Source: Stappia taiwanensis | GTDB lineage: Bacteria > Pseudomonadota > Alphaproteobacteria > Rhizobiales > Stappiaceae | Assembly (NCBI RefSeq): GCF_014635285.1 | Contig: NZ_BMCR01000001.1 | Coordinates: forward strand, 62,001 to 126,000 | Reading direction: 5' to 3' | Length of the DNA: 64,000 bases | Shown here: positions 1 through 9,169 of the stretch, one piece after another | How the letters are laid out: each line of letters starts with the position of its first letter | How positions within the stretch are numbered: the stretch's first letter is position 1 | Notes under the pieces: model-generated | Seen by the model: the letters and a program-made list of their open reading frames with translations, nothing else | What the model was told of the DNA's origin: nothing | Database searches by the model: none | Translations under genes and position numbers: made by a program

Positions 1-43
1 CGGCGCCGCCCGCCGCGCGGATTGTGCAGCGAGACAACTCGGC

Positions 44-1489
44 ATGAGGGTGCCCGTGATCATTCCCTGTATTCTGTCCGGCGGCGCCGGATCCCGCCTT
101 TGGCCCCTGTCGCGGTCTTTGCGTCCGAAACAGTTCCTGCCGATTTTCGATGGCGAAAGCCTGTTCCAGAAGACCTTGCGGCGGTTTCCCGCCGGAGAGT
201 TCGCCGCGCCGATCGTCATAGCCAATGCCAATCATCGGTTCCTCGTCGGCGAGCAGATGGGCGAGGTGTCCGCCGCTAACGGGGAAGGAGCCATCGTGCT
301 TGAACCCGTCGGGCGCAACACGGCTGCCCCGGTGGCCATTGCCGCCTTGCGTGCGGCCGAAGCGGATCCGGATGCGCTGGTGCTGATCGCCCCGTCCGAT
401 CACCTGGTGCGCGATGGGGACCGGTTCCGCGAGGCGGTCCGCGCGGCCAAGCCTGCGGCGCAGGCTGGAAAGATCGTCACCTTCGGCATTCAGCCGTCGG
501 AACCGCACACCGGCTATGGCTATATCCGGCTGGCTGGGGCAGCGGGCGGAGTGCGGCCGGTCGAGGCCTTTGTCGAGAAGCCGGATCTTGCCCGTGCGGA
601 AGCCTTCCTCAAGGACGGCAACTATGTCTGGAATGCCGGGATCTTCCTGTTCAGTGCCCGCACCATGATCGCCGAATTCGAGCAGCACAGCCCGGAGATC
701 CTTGCCAGCGTGCGCCGTGCCCTTGACGCGGCAACCAACGATCTCGATTTCCTGCGGCTCGATGCCGATCTCTTCCGCGCCGTGCCGGATATTTCCATCG
801 ACTACGCCATCATGGAAAAGACCGATCGGGTTGCTTGCGTGCCGATGGATCCGGGCTGGAACGACCTGGGGTCCTGGTCCGCGGTCTGGGAGACTTTTGA
901 CAAGAGCGCGGAAGGAAACGGTTCCCTTGGTGAGGCGATCTACATCGAAAGCCGTGACAATCTGGTGGTCAGCGATGCCGCGTTGGTGTCGGTGGTCGGC
1001 CTGGATAACGTAATGGTGGTGGCCACCAAGGATGCGGTGCTGGTCGCCGCCAAGGACCGGGCGCAGGACGTCAAGGAAGTGGTGGAGCGCCTGAAGGTGA
1101 ACGACCGGCGCGAGGTGCGCGAGCACCGGCGGGTCTACCGGCCCTGGGGTTGGCGCGAGGAGATCGCCACCGGCGACCGGTTCCACGTGCAGGAGATCGA
1201 GATCCAGCCCGGCGGCGCCATGTCGGAACAAAGTCATGTCAACCGCGCCGAGCATTGGGTCGTGGTGTCCGGCACGCTGGAGATCACCCTTGACGGTGAG
1301 GCGCGCCTGATGACGGAAAATCAGTCGGCCTATGCGCCGGTCGGAACCCGGCACCGGCTGGCAAATCCGGGGCGCGTGCCCGCCCGCGTCATTGAAATAC
1401 AATCCGGCGCCTATATCGGAGACGATGATATCGTTCGCTACAGCGATGCGGACGTGCTTGGCGCCGAGGGCGACTGCGGGTGGGACTGA
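44..1489 (+). CDS. manC: Mannose-1-phosphate guanylyltransferase / mannose-6-phosphate isomerase (type II PMI-GMP)
   Basis: Predicted to make GDP-mannose from mannose-1-phosphate and GTP in the cytoplasm, feeding polysaccharide synthesis. The 481 residues match the usual length of the bifunctional family. The nucleotidyltransferase domain (about 1-340) shows the signature GGAGSRLWPLSR at 13-24 and FVEKP at 176-180. A C-terminal cupin (about 363-470) carries the isomerase domain. Its metal motif reads QSHVNRAEHW at 396-405, whereas the family usually has QMHHHRAEHW, so one expected His ligand is Asn400. The isomerase half may therefore be weak, and the AGE-family gene two places downstream could supply that activity (inference). 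ATG at 44 is chosen because the signature follows directly. The gene is followed by phosphomannomutase on the same strand. Confidence 0.93.
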   Translation: MRVPVIIPCILSGGAGSRLWPLSRSLRPKQFLPIFDGESLFQKTLRRFPAGEFAAPIVIANANHRFLVGEQMGEVSAANGEGAIVLEPVGRNTAAPVAIAALRAAEADPDALVLIAPSDHLVRDGDRFREAVRAAKPAAQAGKIVTFGIQPSEPHTGYGYIRLAGAAGGVRPVEAFVEKPDLARAEAFLKDGNYVWNAGIFLFSARTMIAEFEQHSPEILASVRRALDAATNDLDFLRLDADLFRAVPDISIDYAIMEKTDRVACVPMDPGWNDLGSWSAVWETFDKSAEGNGSLGEAIYIESRDNLVVSDAALVSVVGLDNVMVVATKDAVLVAAKDRAQDVKEVVERLKVNDRREVREHRRVYRPWGWREEIATGDRFHVQEIEIQPGGAMSEQSHVNRAEHWVVVSGTLEITLDGEARLMTENQSAYAPVGTRHRLANPGRVPARVIEIQSGAYIGDDDIVRYSDADVLGAEGDCGWD

Positions 1490-1608
1490 CGCCGCCGCCC
1501 GGCTCCGGGTCGACGTACACAAGAGATATCCGTTTCCGCCAGTCGGGAGCGAACCAGAACCATTGCGCAAGCAGCCGTGGCTGCACACAGAACACTTGAG
1601 GGGTTTTC

Positions 1609-3108
1609 ATGTTTCCGCTGCCCGTCGCCCAGCTTCTCCCCAACACGCCCGAATTTGAATCGCACCCGATGGTCAAGCCGACCGGCTTCCGCGAATATGA
1701 CGCCAGATGGTTGTTCGAGAAGGAAATCAACCTGATGGGCATTCAGGCCCTCGGGATGGGTGTCGCCACCTTGATGCACGAGCGCGGAACCCGGCCGGAT
1801 ATCGTCGTCGGTCATGATTTCCGCAGCTATTCCGCCTCGATCAAGATGGCGCTGATCACCGGGCTGATGGCTGGTGGCGTGCGCGTGCATGACATTGGCC
1901 TGGCCCTGTCGCCGATGGCCTATTTCGCCCAGTTCGCGCTCGATGTTCCGGCGGTTGCCATGGTCACCGCCTCGCATAACGACAACGGCTGGACCGGCGT
2001 CAAGATGGGCATCGATCGGCCGCTGACCTTCGGGCCGGATGAAATGACGCGGCTGAAGGAGTTGGTGCTGACCGCCACCTTCAAGCCTGCCGAAGGAGGG
2101 GCCTACCGGTTCGTGGAGAATTTCGCGGATGTCTATATCAGGGACCTGACCGATCGGGCGAAGCTGTCGCGGCCGATCAAAGTGGTCGCGGCCTGCGGCA
2201 ATGGCACGGCAGGTGCCTTCGCGCCGAAGGTGCTGGAGGCGCTGGGCGCGGAGGTGGTGCCGCTCGACTGTGAGCTGGACCACAGCTTCCCGCGCTACAA
2301 TCCGAACCCTGAAGACATGAAGATGCTGCACGCCCTGCGTGACAAGGTGCTGGAGGTGGGCGCGGAAGTCGGCCTCGGCTTCGATGGCGATGGTGACCGC
2401 TGCGGCGTGGTCGACAACGAGGGCGAGGAGATCTTCGCTGACAAGGTTGGGGTGATGCTGGCGCGCGATCTGTCGGCGCTGCACCCCGAAAGCCGCTTTG
2501 TGGTCGATGTGAAATCCACCGGCCTGTTCGCCACCGATCCGGTGTTGCAGGCCAATGGCGCGGTGACCGAGTACTGGAAGACCGGCCATTCCTACATGAA
2601 GCGCCGGGTGAATGAGCTGGGCGCGCTGGTCGGGTTCGAGAAGTCCGGCCACTACTTCTTCAACGGGCCGATCGGCCGGGGCTACGACGACGGGCTGGTG
2701 TCGGCGATTGCCGTCCTCGACATGCTCGACCGCAACCCGGATCGCAGCATGGCGGACCTCCGCCGTGCCCTGCCGAAGACCTGGGGCTCGCCGACCATGT
2801 CGCCCCATTGCGACGACGAGATCAAATACCAGGTGGTGGACCGGGTGATTGCCCGCTTCCAGGAGATGCAGGCCAGGGGCGAGCGGCTTGCCGGTCAGGC
2901 GATCAGCGATCTGGTGACCGTCAATGGCGTACGGGTCGTCAGCGAGGATGGTACGTGGGGCCTCGTGCGGGCCTCCTCCAACAAGCCGGAGCTGGTGGTC
3001 GTGGTGGAAAGCCCGGCCTCCGAAGCGCGGCTGAAGGAGATGTTTCACGCGGTCGACGCGGTGCTTCGGGAGAACCCGGAAGTCGGTGCCTACAACCAGA
3101 CCATCTGA
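1609..3108 (+). CDS. manB: Phosphomannomutase / phosphoglucomutase
   Basis: Interconverts mannose-6-phosphate and mannose-1-phosphate, the substrate of the upstream guanylyltransferase. The 499-residue protein has the alpha-D-phosphohexomutase layout: the phosphoserine loop TASHN at 120-124 (Ser122 takes the phosphate), the metal loop DGDGDR near 259-264, and a sugar-binding loop FEKSGHYFF near 342-350 where many relatives have GEMSGH. The C-terminal phosphate-binding segment RASSNKPELVV is present. It lies 119 bp after manC. The closest match in style is to bacterial ManB/CpsG, but dual use on glucose phosphates cannot be excluded from sequence alone. Confidence 0.92.
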   Translation: MFPLPVAQLLPNTPEFESHPMVKPTGFREYDARWLFEKEINLMGIQALGMGVATLMHERGTRPDIVVGHDFRSYSASIKMALITGLMAGGVRVHDIGLALSPMAYFAQFALDVPAVAMVTASHNDNGWTGVKMGIDRPLTFGPDEMTRLKELVLTATFKPAEGGAYRFVENFADVYIRDLTDRAKLSRPIKVVAACGNGTAGAFAPKVLEALGAEVVPLDCELDHSFPRYNPNPEDMKMLHALRDKVLEVGAEVGLGFDGDGDRCGVVDNEGEEIFADKVGVMLARDLSALHPESRFVVDVKSTGLFATDPVLQANGAVTEYWKTGHSYMKRRVNELGALVGFEKSGHYFFNGPIGRGYDDGLVSAIAVLDMLDRNPDRSMADLRRALPKTWGSPTMSPHCDDEIKYQVVDRVIARFQEMQARGERLAGQAISDLVTVNGVRVVSEDGTWGLVRASSNKPELVVVVESPASEARLKEMFHAVDAVLRENPEVGAYNQTI

Positions 3109-3116
3109 CGGTTTGG

Positions 3117-3136
3117 TTCCCGGATTTTTCCGGGAA
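3117..3136 (+). other. Small intercistronic hairpin before the AGE isomerase gene
   Basis: A 7-bp perfect stem (TTCCCGG at 3117-3123 with CCGGGAA at 3130-3136) and a loop ATTTTT sit in the 44-bp gap between manB and the next gene. The stem ends where a purine-rich ribosome-binding stretch (about 3136-3147) begins, so it may influence initiation of the downstream gene or mRNA processing. Function is inference. Confidence 0.35.
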
Positions 3137-3152
3137 GAGGGGGAGACAGACC

Positions 3153-4340
3153 ATGAGCGCACAGAATGCGATGGCACTCGCAACATCCCGGGACCGGCTG
3201 CTGACCTGGCTGCGGGAGGCGGCCCTGCCGGTCTGGGCGGTGGCGGGGTTCGACCCGCAAACCGGGCGCTTCGCTGAAAAGCTAGACCTGGCCACCGCGA
3301 CCGATACCGGCGCCGTGTCCCGTCCGCGTGTGCCGCCGCGCCAGATCTTTGCCTTCCTGGTCGGTCGCGATCTGGGGTGGAGCGGCCCGGCGGGCGAGAT
3401 CGCCTGCAAGGGGCTTATCGGCTTCCTGCGCGATTTCGAAGCGCCGGATGGGACGATCCGCCTTCGAACTGCATCCGGGGGCGACGGAGAGGGGAGCTTC
3501 GATCTCTACGACCAGAGCTTCGCCCTTCTGGCCTATGCCCACCTCGCGGCAGCCCTGCCCGAATTGCGGGACGAGATGGAACAGCGCGCCGGCTGGCTGG
3601 CGGCTAGGCTCTGCGAGCACTATGCCCATGCGGAGGCCGGTTTCGAGGAGGATGTACCGCGCCGTCTGCCGTTGCGGGCCAACCCGCATATGCATCTGTT
3701 CGAGGCGGCCCGCGCCTGGGAAGCGGTCAGCGACAATCCGGCCTGGGAGGAGATGGCCGATGAAATCGCGGAGCTGGCGCTTTCTCGGTTCATCTCCCCG
3801 GTGACCGGGGCCTTGCGCGAATTCTTCGATGGCGACTGGCAACCGATGCCCGGCGCCGAGGGACGGGTGGTGGAGCCCGGCCACCAGTTCGAATGGGCGT
3901 GGCTCCTGACCGGCTGGGCGCGGGCGCGCGGGCGGACGGACGCGCTCGCGGCGGCGCGGGCGCTTTATGTGATTGGCCGCGATCATGGCATCTGCCCGCA
4001 GCGGCAGGTCGCGTTTTTCTCATTGACCAACGATCTTCAGCCGCTGGAAACCCATGCCCGCCTGTGGTCGCAGACCGAGTGGTTGAAGGCGGCGCTGATC
4101 CAGGCCGAGGAAGCCGCTTCAGGGCCGGAGCGGTCGGCCTGTCTCACCGACGCGCAGCGCGCCATCGCCGCGTTGGAACGGTTTCTCGCCGTTAAGACGG
4201 AGGGGCTCTGGTTCGACCGTATCTCGCCCGACGGCAAGATCGTCGCCGAACCGGCACCGGCGTCCTCGCTCTATCACATCGTCGGTGCCATCGCTGAGCT
4301 GGACAGGGTGGTACAGGTACTCGACCAGGCGAACGGCTGA
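3153..4340 (+). CDS. AGE-family epimerase/isomerase, probable mannose-6-phosphate isomerase
   Basis: A 395-residue member of the N-acylglucosamine 2-epimerase (AGE) superfamily, an (alpha/alpha)6 barrel of cytoplasmic aldose-ketose isomerases. Recognisable family pieces are ANPHMHLFEA (about 178-187), EPGHQFEWAW (about 244-253), RLWSQTEWLKA and SSLYHIVGAI near the C-terminus, holding the His residues that serve as general acid/base in this fold. Several rhizobial proteins of this family are annotated as mannose-6-phosphate isomerases, and placement after manC and manB fits that role. A free-sugar mannose isomerase or N-acylhexosamine 2-epimerase is the alternative. ATG 3153 is preferred because GAGGGGGAGA lies just upstream. 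The longer open frame to the left overlaps manB and is not believed. Confidence 0.85.
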   Translation: MSAQNAMALATSRDRLLTWLREAALPVWAVAGFDPQTGRFAEKLDLATATDTGAVSRPRVPPRQIFAFLVGRDLGWSGPAGEIACKGLIGFLRDFEAPDGTIRLRTASGGDGEGSFDLYDQSFALLAYAHLAAALPELRDEMEQRAGWLAARLCEHYAHAEAGFEEDVPRRLPLRANPHMHLFEAARAWEAVSDNPAWEEMADEIAELALSRFISPVTGALREFFDGDWQPMPGAEGRVVEPGHQFEWAWLLTGWARARGRTDALAAARALYVIGRDHGICPQRQVAFFSLTNDLQPLETHARLWSQTEWLKAALIQAEEAASGPERSACLTDAQRAIAALERFLAVKTEGLWFDRISPDGKIVAEPAPASSLYHIVGAIAELDRVVQVLDQANG

Positions 4341-4532
4341 CCGACGTGTCGGCAAGCGCTGGCGCGAACCGGTGAAAAATACCGCCAGGAGCGGATCGAA
4401 CCCGTGCGCTCCCTTGCCCCGGCCGTGCCGGCGTGCCAAACGAGTGGCCTCAGCACGTTGACGGTGCCGCCGGTGATGCGCAGGTCGATCCCCTCCCTGC
4501 ACCGGGGCCTGGGAATTTTGACGGAACACGAC

Positions 4533-5858
4533 ATGAATGCGGACATGACAGGAAACGCCGCGCTTGCCGGTCTGACGGCGCGCATGGCAGACCGGACCGC
4601 GCGGATCGGCATCATCGGCCTTGGCTATGTCGGTCTGCCACTGGCGCTGCGCTTCAGCGAGATCGGCTATTCGGTCGTCGGCTTCGACGTCGATCCGGGC
4701 AAGGTGACCGATCTCAACGCCCGGCAGGGCTACACCCGCTATGTCGGAAATCGCACCGAGGAGGTGCGCTTCGCCAGCCCCTTCGTCGCCACCGACGATT
4801 TCGCGCTTTCCGCCGAGTGCGATGCGCTGGTCCTCTGTGTGCCGACGCCGCTCGGCAAATACCACGACCCGGACATCGGCTATATTCTCGACGCAGCCCG
4901 CAGCATTCGGCCGCATCTGCGTTCCGGGCAGGTGGTGGCGCTGGAAAGCACCACTTATCCCGGCACCACCGAGGAAGACATGCTGCCGGAGCTGATGCGC
5001 CCGGATCTGGAAGTGGGCCGGGATGTGTTCGTCGTCTACTCGCCGGAGCGCGAGGACCCGGGCAACGCTCAGTTCGACATTCGCCGCATCCCGAAGGTGG
5101 TGAGCGGCGTCACGCCCGCCTGTCTGGCGGCGGCTCAGGCGCTCTACGGGCCGGCGGTCGATACGCTGGTGCCGGTGGCCTCCACCCGGGTGGCGGAGAT
5201 GACCAAGCTCTTGGAGAACATCCACCGGGCGGTCAACATCGGCCTTGTCAACGAGATGAAGACCCTGGCCGACCGCATGGGCATCGACATTTTCGATGTC
5301 ATCCGCGCGGCGGCGACCAAGCCCTTCGGCTTTACCGCCTTCTACCCCGGGCCAGGGGTTGGCGGGCACTGCATTCCGGTCGATCCGTTCTACCTGACCT
5401 GGAAGGCGCGCGAGTACGGGCTGCACACCCGCTTCATCGAACTGGCGGGAGAGATCAACCGCTACATGCCCGATTTCATCGTCGAGAAGCTGATGGATGC
5501 GCTGAACGGCGCACGCAAGCCCCTGAACGGGGCGCGGGTGCTGGTGCTCGGTGCCTCCTTCAAGAAGAACATCGACGATGTGCGGGAATCGCCCAGCCTG
5601 CTGGTGATCGAGCGCATCCTGGCCAAGGGGGGCGAGGTGATCCTCGCCGACCCTTATGTTTCCGAACTGACGCTGGAGGATGGCCGGGTGCTGACGCCGG
5701 TCGCCGCCGATGCGGCCACCGTTGCCGGCTGCGATGCGGTGGTGATCGCCACCGACCACGATGCCTTCGACTACGAGATGATCGGCCGCGAAGCGGCGCT
5801 GATCGTCGATACGCGCGGCCGGTTCCCGGCCAGCGATCCGAAGGTGACACGCGCCTGA
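4533..5858 (+). CDS. UDP-N-acetyl-hexosamine 6-dehydrogenase (WbpA/WbpO/TviB type)
   Basis: NAD-dependent oxidation of a UDP-N-acetylhexosamine to the uronic acid, for surface polysaccharide. The 441 residues contain the N-terminal Rossmann motif GLGYVG at 29-34 and the catalytic loop GVGGHCIPVDPFYL with Cys280. The GGHCIPVDP form is that of UDP-GlcNAc/GalNAc dehydrogenases. UDP-glucose and GDP-mannose dehydrogenases (Ugd, AlgD) have a different Cys loop, so this is not the alginate enzyme despite the GDP-mannose neighbours. ATG 4533 starts about 25 codons before the Rossmann fold. The frame stays open further 5', but that part looks non-coding. There is a 192-bp gap to the gene before it. 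Confidence 0.88.
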   Translation: MNADMTGNAALAGLTARMADRTARIGIIGLGYVGLPLALRFSEIGYSVVGFDVDPGKVTDLNARQGYTRYVGNRTEEVRFASPFVATDDFALSAECDALVLCVPTPLGKYHDPDIGYILDAARSIRPHLRSGQVVALESTTYPGTTEEDMLPELMRPDLEVGRDVFVVYSPEREDPGNAQFDIRRIPKVVSGVTPACLAAAQALYGPAVDTLVPVASTRVAEMTKLLENIHRAVNIGLVNEMKTLADRMGIDIFDVIRAAATKPFGFTAFYPGPGVGGHCIPVDPFYLTWKAREYGLHTRFIELAGEINRYMPDFIVEKLMDALNGARKPLNGARVLVLGASFKKNIDDVRESPSLLVIERILAKGGEVILADPYVSELTLEDGRVLTPVAADAATVAGCDAVVIATDHDAFDYEMIGREAALIVDTRGRFPASDPKVTRA

Positions 5859-5861
5859 TGC

Positions 5862-5887
5862 CTGCCGGCTATTCCAGCGGCGGTTTT
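5862..5887 (+). terminator. Possible Rho-independent terminator after the dehydrogenase gene
   Basis: CTGCCG (5862-5867) can pair with CGGCGG (5878-5883), including one G-T pair, around a 10-nt loop, followed by TTTT. It is a short stem three bases after the stop codon. A second T-run lies at about 5904-5910 in the leader of ileS. Confidence 0.4.
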
Positions 5888-5998
5888 GACAGGTGACGAT
5901 TGTTTTTTTGCCGCCGGTCGGCTAACCCACCGGTTCGGCCGTTTGCGGTCGAAATCGGCGCCCCGGCGGGGGGCGAACAACAAGACGGGACGTTCCTG

Positions 5999-8900
5999 AT
6001 GTACGAGGCCATCGATCCAACCCCCAATTTTCCGAAGCTGGAGGAAGACATCCTCAAGTTCTGGGAAGAAAACCGGATTTTCGAGGCTTCGGTGGAGCAG
6101 CGGCGCAAAGAGGGCGCCGGCGAGTACATCTTCTACGATGGACCTCCCTTCGCCAACGGCCTGCCGCACTACGGGCATCTGGCCACCGGCTTCGTCAAGG
6201 ATCTGGTCCCGCGCTATCGGACCATGCGCGGCGATTGCGTCGAGCGCCGCTTCGGCTGGGACTGCCACGGCCTGCCGGCGGAGCTGACCTCGGAAAAGGA
6301 ACTGGGCATCTCGGGCCGCAACGAGATCCTTGAATACGGCATCGGCAAATTCAACGCCCATTGCTCCGTCTCGGTGATGCGCTTCACCAACGAGTGGGAA
6401 TATTACGTCAACCGGCAGGGGCGCTGGGTCGACTTCGAGAACGATTACAAGACGATGAACCTTTCCTTCATGGAAAGCGTCATCTGGGGCTTCAAGCAGC
6501 TCTGGGACAAGGGGCTCGTTTATCGCGGCTATCGCGTGGTGCCCTATTCCTGGGCGGTGCAGACGCCGCTGTCGAATTTCGAGACCCGGCTCGACAATGC
6601 CTATCGCGAGCGCCAGGATCCGGCGCTGACTGTCGGTTTCCTCTTGACCGATGAGCGTTTCGCCGAGGTCCCGACCCGGATCCTCGCCTGGACGACGACA
6701 CCGTGGACCCTGCCGTCGAACCTGGCGCTGGCGGTGTCGCCCGACCTTGCCTATGCGGTGATGGAATCGGATGGCGAGCGGGTGATCCTTGCCGAGGCCG
6801 CGCTGGAGCGTTACGAGCGCGAGTTCGCCGAGTGGACCCGCGTTGGCACCTTTACCGGTGCCGAACTGGCCGGTGCGCCCTACGAGCCGCTGTTCCCGTA
6901 TTTCGCCGGCACGGAAAACGCCTTCCAGGTTTTGGCCGCCGAGTTTGTCGAGGCGGGCGACGGCACGGGCTGCGTGCATATCGCGCCGGGCTTCGGTGAG
7001 GATGACTTCGAACTGGCCCGGGACCGGAACATTCCGCTGGTGGTGCCGGTGGACGAGGCCGGCAAGTTCACCGCCGAGGTGAAGGATTACGTCGGTCAGA
7101 ACGTGATCGAGGCCAACAAGGACATCATTCGCGACCTGAAGGCGCGTAAGGTGGTCTACCGGCACGAGACCTACCTGCACGATTATCCGCATTGCTGGCG
7201 GACCGATACGCCGCTGATCTACAAGGCGATCGATGCCTGGTATGTGGCGGTCTCCACCTTCAAAGACCGTATGGTCGAGCTCAACCGCGAGATCGACTGG
7301 GTGCCGGAGCATGTGCGCGACGGCCAGTTCGGCAAGTGGCTGGAGAACGCCCGCGACTGGAACATCTCCCGCAATCGCTTCTGGGGCTGCCCGATCCCTG
7401 TCTGGGTCAGCGACAATCCCGATTTCCCGCGCATGGATGTCTACGGCTCACTGGATGAGATCGAGGCGGACTTCGGCGTGCGTCCCGACGACCTGCACCG
7501 GCCGATGATCGATGAACTGGTGCGGCCGAACCCGGATGACCCGAGCGGCAAGACGATGATGCGCCGGGTGCCGGAAGTGCTCGATGTGTGGTTCGATTCC
7601 GGCTCCATGCCCTTCGCCCAGGTGCATTACCCGTTCGAGAACAAGGAGCGGTTCGAGCAGAACTTCCCGGCCGACTTCATCGTCGAATACGTCGCCCAGA
7701 CCCGTGGCTGGTTCTACACGCTGATGGTGCTGTCCACGGCGATCTTCGATCAGGCGCCGTTCCGCAATGCGGTCTGCCATGGCGTTGTTCTGGACGAGGA
7801 CAAGCAGAAGCTTTCCAAGCGGCTGCAGAACTATCCGGACCCGGTCGGGGTGTTCAACACCTACGGCGCCGACGCGCTGCGCTGGTACATGCTGTCCTCG
7901 CCGCTGCTGGTCGGCGGTGACCTTGCCGTTGCCAAGGACGGGCGCGGCATTGCCCAGTCCCTGCGCCAGGCGATCATCCCGATCTGGAGCGCCTATTACT
8001 TCTTCACGCTCTACGCCAATGCCGATGGCTACAAGGCCGAGATTCGCTTCGACCAGAAGGGGCTGCTCGACCGCTACATTCTCGCCAAGACGCGGGAGCT
8101 GATCGAGAAGATCGAGGGCGCACTCGACGCCTATGACATTCCGGCCGCCTATGCGGTGGTGCCGGGCTACATCGACGCGCTCAACAACTGGTACATCCGG
8201 CGCAGTCGTTCCCGGTTCTGGACCGAGACGACGGATGAGGACAAGCGCGACGCGCTCGACACGCTCTACACGGTCTTGACCCATCTGACGCGCACCCTGG
8301 CGCCGATGATGCCCTTCGTCAGCGAGCGGATCTACAAGGGGCTGACCGGCGAGCTTTCCGTGCATCTGGCCGACTGGCCGGAGGCCGAAGCGCTGCCGCA
8401 TGATCCGGTGCTCGTGCGCCGCATGGACCTGATCCGCGAGATCTGCGCCAGCGTCATGTCTCTGCGCGAGGCCAAGCGTCTGCGCGCCCGGTTGCCGCTG
8501 AAGACCCTGACCATCGCCCATGCGGAGATCGAGGAGCTGCGGCCCTACGCCTCGCTGATCGCCGATGAGGTCAACGTCAAGGAAGTGGTGCTGAAAAGCG
8601 ATCCGCTTTCGGTCGGCGAACATAGCCTTGTGGTCAAGCCGCAGATCGGCAAGCGCCTCGGCAAGAAGATGAAGGAGGTGATGATCGCCTCCAAGTCCGG
8701 CAACTGGACCCTGCGGCCCGACGGCATCGTCGAGCTTGCCGGCATCGAGCTGCCGCCGGAGGACTACACCATGCGGGTAATGGCGACCGAAGGGGCGGAT
8801 ACCGGCCTGTTCGACGCCAGCCGCGGTGTGGTGGTGATGGACACACGCCTTTATCCGGAGCTGGAGCGTGAGGGGCTTGCCCGCGATCTGGTGCGCCTGA

Positions 8901-9136
8901 TCCAGCAGACCCGCAAGGATGGCGACTTCAACGTCACCGACCGCATTCGGCTCAATCTCACCGTGCCGGACAGCCTGGTGCAGGCGGTCGAGGAGCATCG
9001 GGAGCGGATCGCCGGCGACACGCTGGCGCTGGAGCTGACCGTTGGCGAGCCCTTCGAGGGCGGCTACCGGGCGAACCACGCTCTGTCTGGCGCTGATGTG
9101 GTCATCGAAATGGCGCGGATTGACGGCGCGAACTGA
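5999..9136 (+). CDS. ileS: Isoleucyl-tRNA synthetase, type 2 (eukaryote-like)
   Basis: Charges tRNA-Ile with isoleucine. It is a class I synthetase of 1045 residues, about 100 longer than the usual bacterial type 1 enzyme. The HIGH motif is HYGH at 57-60 inside GPPFANGLPHYGH, followed by FGWDCHGLPAE. The KMSKS motif is KLSKR at 604-608 in KLSKRLQNYPDP. These variants and the length are those of type 2 IleRS (eukaryotic cytosol, Mycobacterium, Chlamydia, Rickettsia), a form commonly less sensitive to mupirocin. The C-terminal zinc finger of type 1 enzymes is not seen. ATG 5999 fits the family start (MYEAIDPTPNFPKLEE). No lspA follows, unlike many type 1 loci. Whether this is the only ileS of the genome cannot be told here. 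Confidence 0.95.
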   Translation: MYEAIDPTPNFPKLEEDILKFWEENRIFEASVEQRRKEGAGEYIFYDGPPFANGLPHYGHLATGFVKDLVPRYRTMRGDCVERRFGWDCHGLPAELTSEKELGISGRNEILEYGIGKFNAHCSVSVMRFTNEWEYYVNRQGRWVDFENDYKTMNLSFMESVIWGFKQLWDKGLVYRGYRVVPYSWAVQTPLSNFETRLDNAYRERQDPALTVGFLLTDERFAEVPTRILAWTTTPWTLPSNLALAVSPDLAYAVMESDGERVILAEAALERYEREFAEWTRVGTFTGAELAGAPYEPLFPYFAGTENAFQVLAAEFVEAGDGTGCVHIAPGFGEDDFELARDRNIPLVVPVDEAGKFTAEVKDYVGQNVIEANKDIIRDLKARKVVYRHETYLHDYPHCWRTDTPLIYKAIDAWYVAVSTFKDRMVELNREIDWVPEHVRDGQFGKWLENARDWNISRNRFWGCPIPVWVSDNPDFPRMDVYGSLDEIEADFGVRPDDLHRPMIDELVRPNPDDPSGKTMMRRVPEVLDVWFDSGSMPFAQVHYPFENKERFEQNFPADFIVEYVAQTRGWFYTLMVLSTAIFDQAPFRNAVCHGVVLDEDKQKLSKRLQNYPDPVGVFNTYGADALRWYMLSSPLLVGGDLAVAKDGRGIAQSLRQAIIPIWSAYYFFTLYANADGYKAEIRFDQKGLLDRYILAKTRELIEKIEGALDAYDIPAAYAVVPGYIDALNNWYIRRSRSRFWTETTDEDKRDALDTLYTVLTHLTRTLAPMMPFVSERIYKGLTGELSVHLADWPEAEALPHDPVLVRRMDLIREICASVMSLREAKRLRARLPLKTLTIAHAEIEELRPYASLIADEVNVKEVVLKSDPLSVGEHSLVVKPQIGKRLGKKMKEVMIASKSGNWTLRPDGIVELAGIELPPEDYTMRVMATEGADTGLFDASRGVVVMDTRLYPELEREGLARDLVRLIQQTRKDGDFNVTDRIRLNLTVPDSLVQAVEEHRERIAGDTLALELTVGEPFEGGYRANHALSGADVVIEMARIDGAN

Positions 9137-9142
9137 CGAAAA

Positions 9143-9168
9143 CGCCCCGGTCCGATAGGGTCGGGGCG
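9143..9168 (+). terminator. Stem-loop after ileS
   Basis: CGCCCCG (9143-9149) pairs with CGGGGCG (9162-9168) around a 12-nt loop, six bases after the ileS stop. There is no real T-run after the stem. It ends immediately before the -35 element of the copper promoter, so it may insulate that promoter from read-through. Confidence 0.5.
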
Positions 9169-9169
9169 C

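Noticed and set aside
1438-3186. Long open frame on the minus strand opposite manB (and others like it, for example 4119-5759, 13858-16023)
   Set aside because: High third-position GC makes antisense frames stay open. The translations are low-complexity His/Arg/Gly-rich with no family pattern, while the plus strand encodes a clear enzyme.
5888-5998. T-box leader before ileS
   Set aside because: No T-box consensus or tRNA-like specifier structure is visible, and T-boxes are not expected in Proteobacteria.
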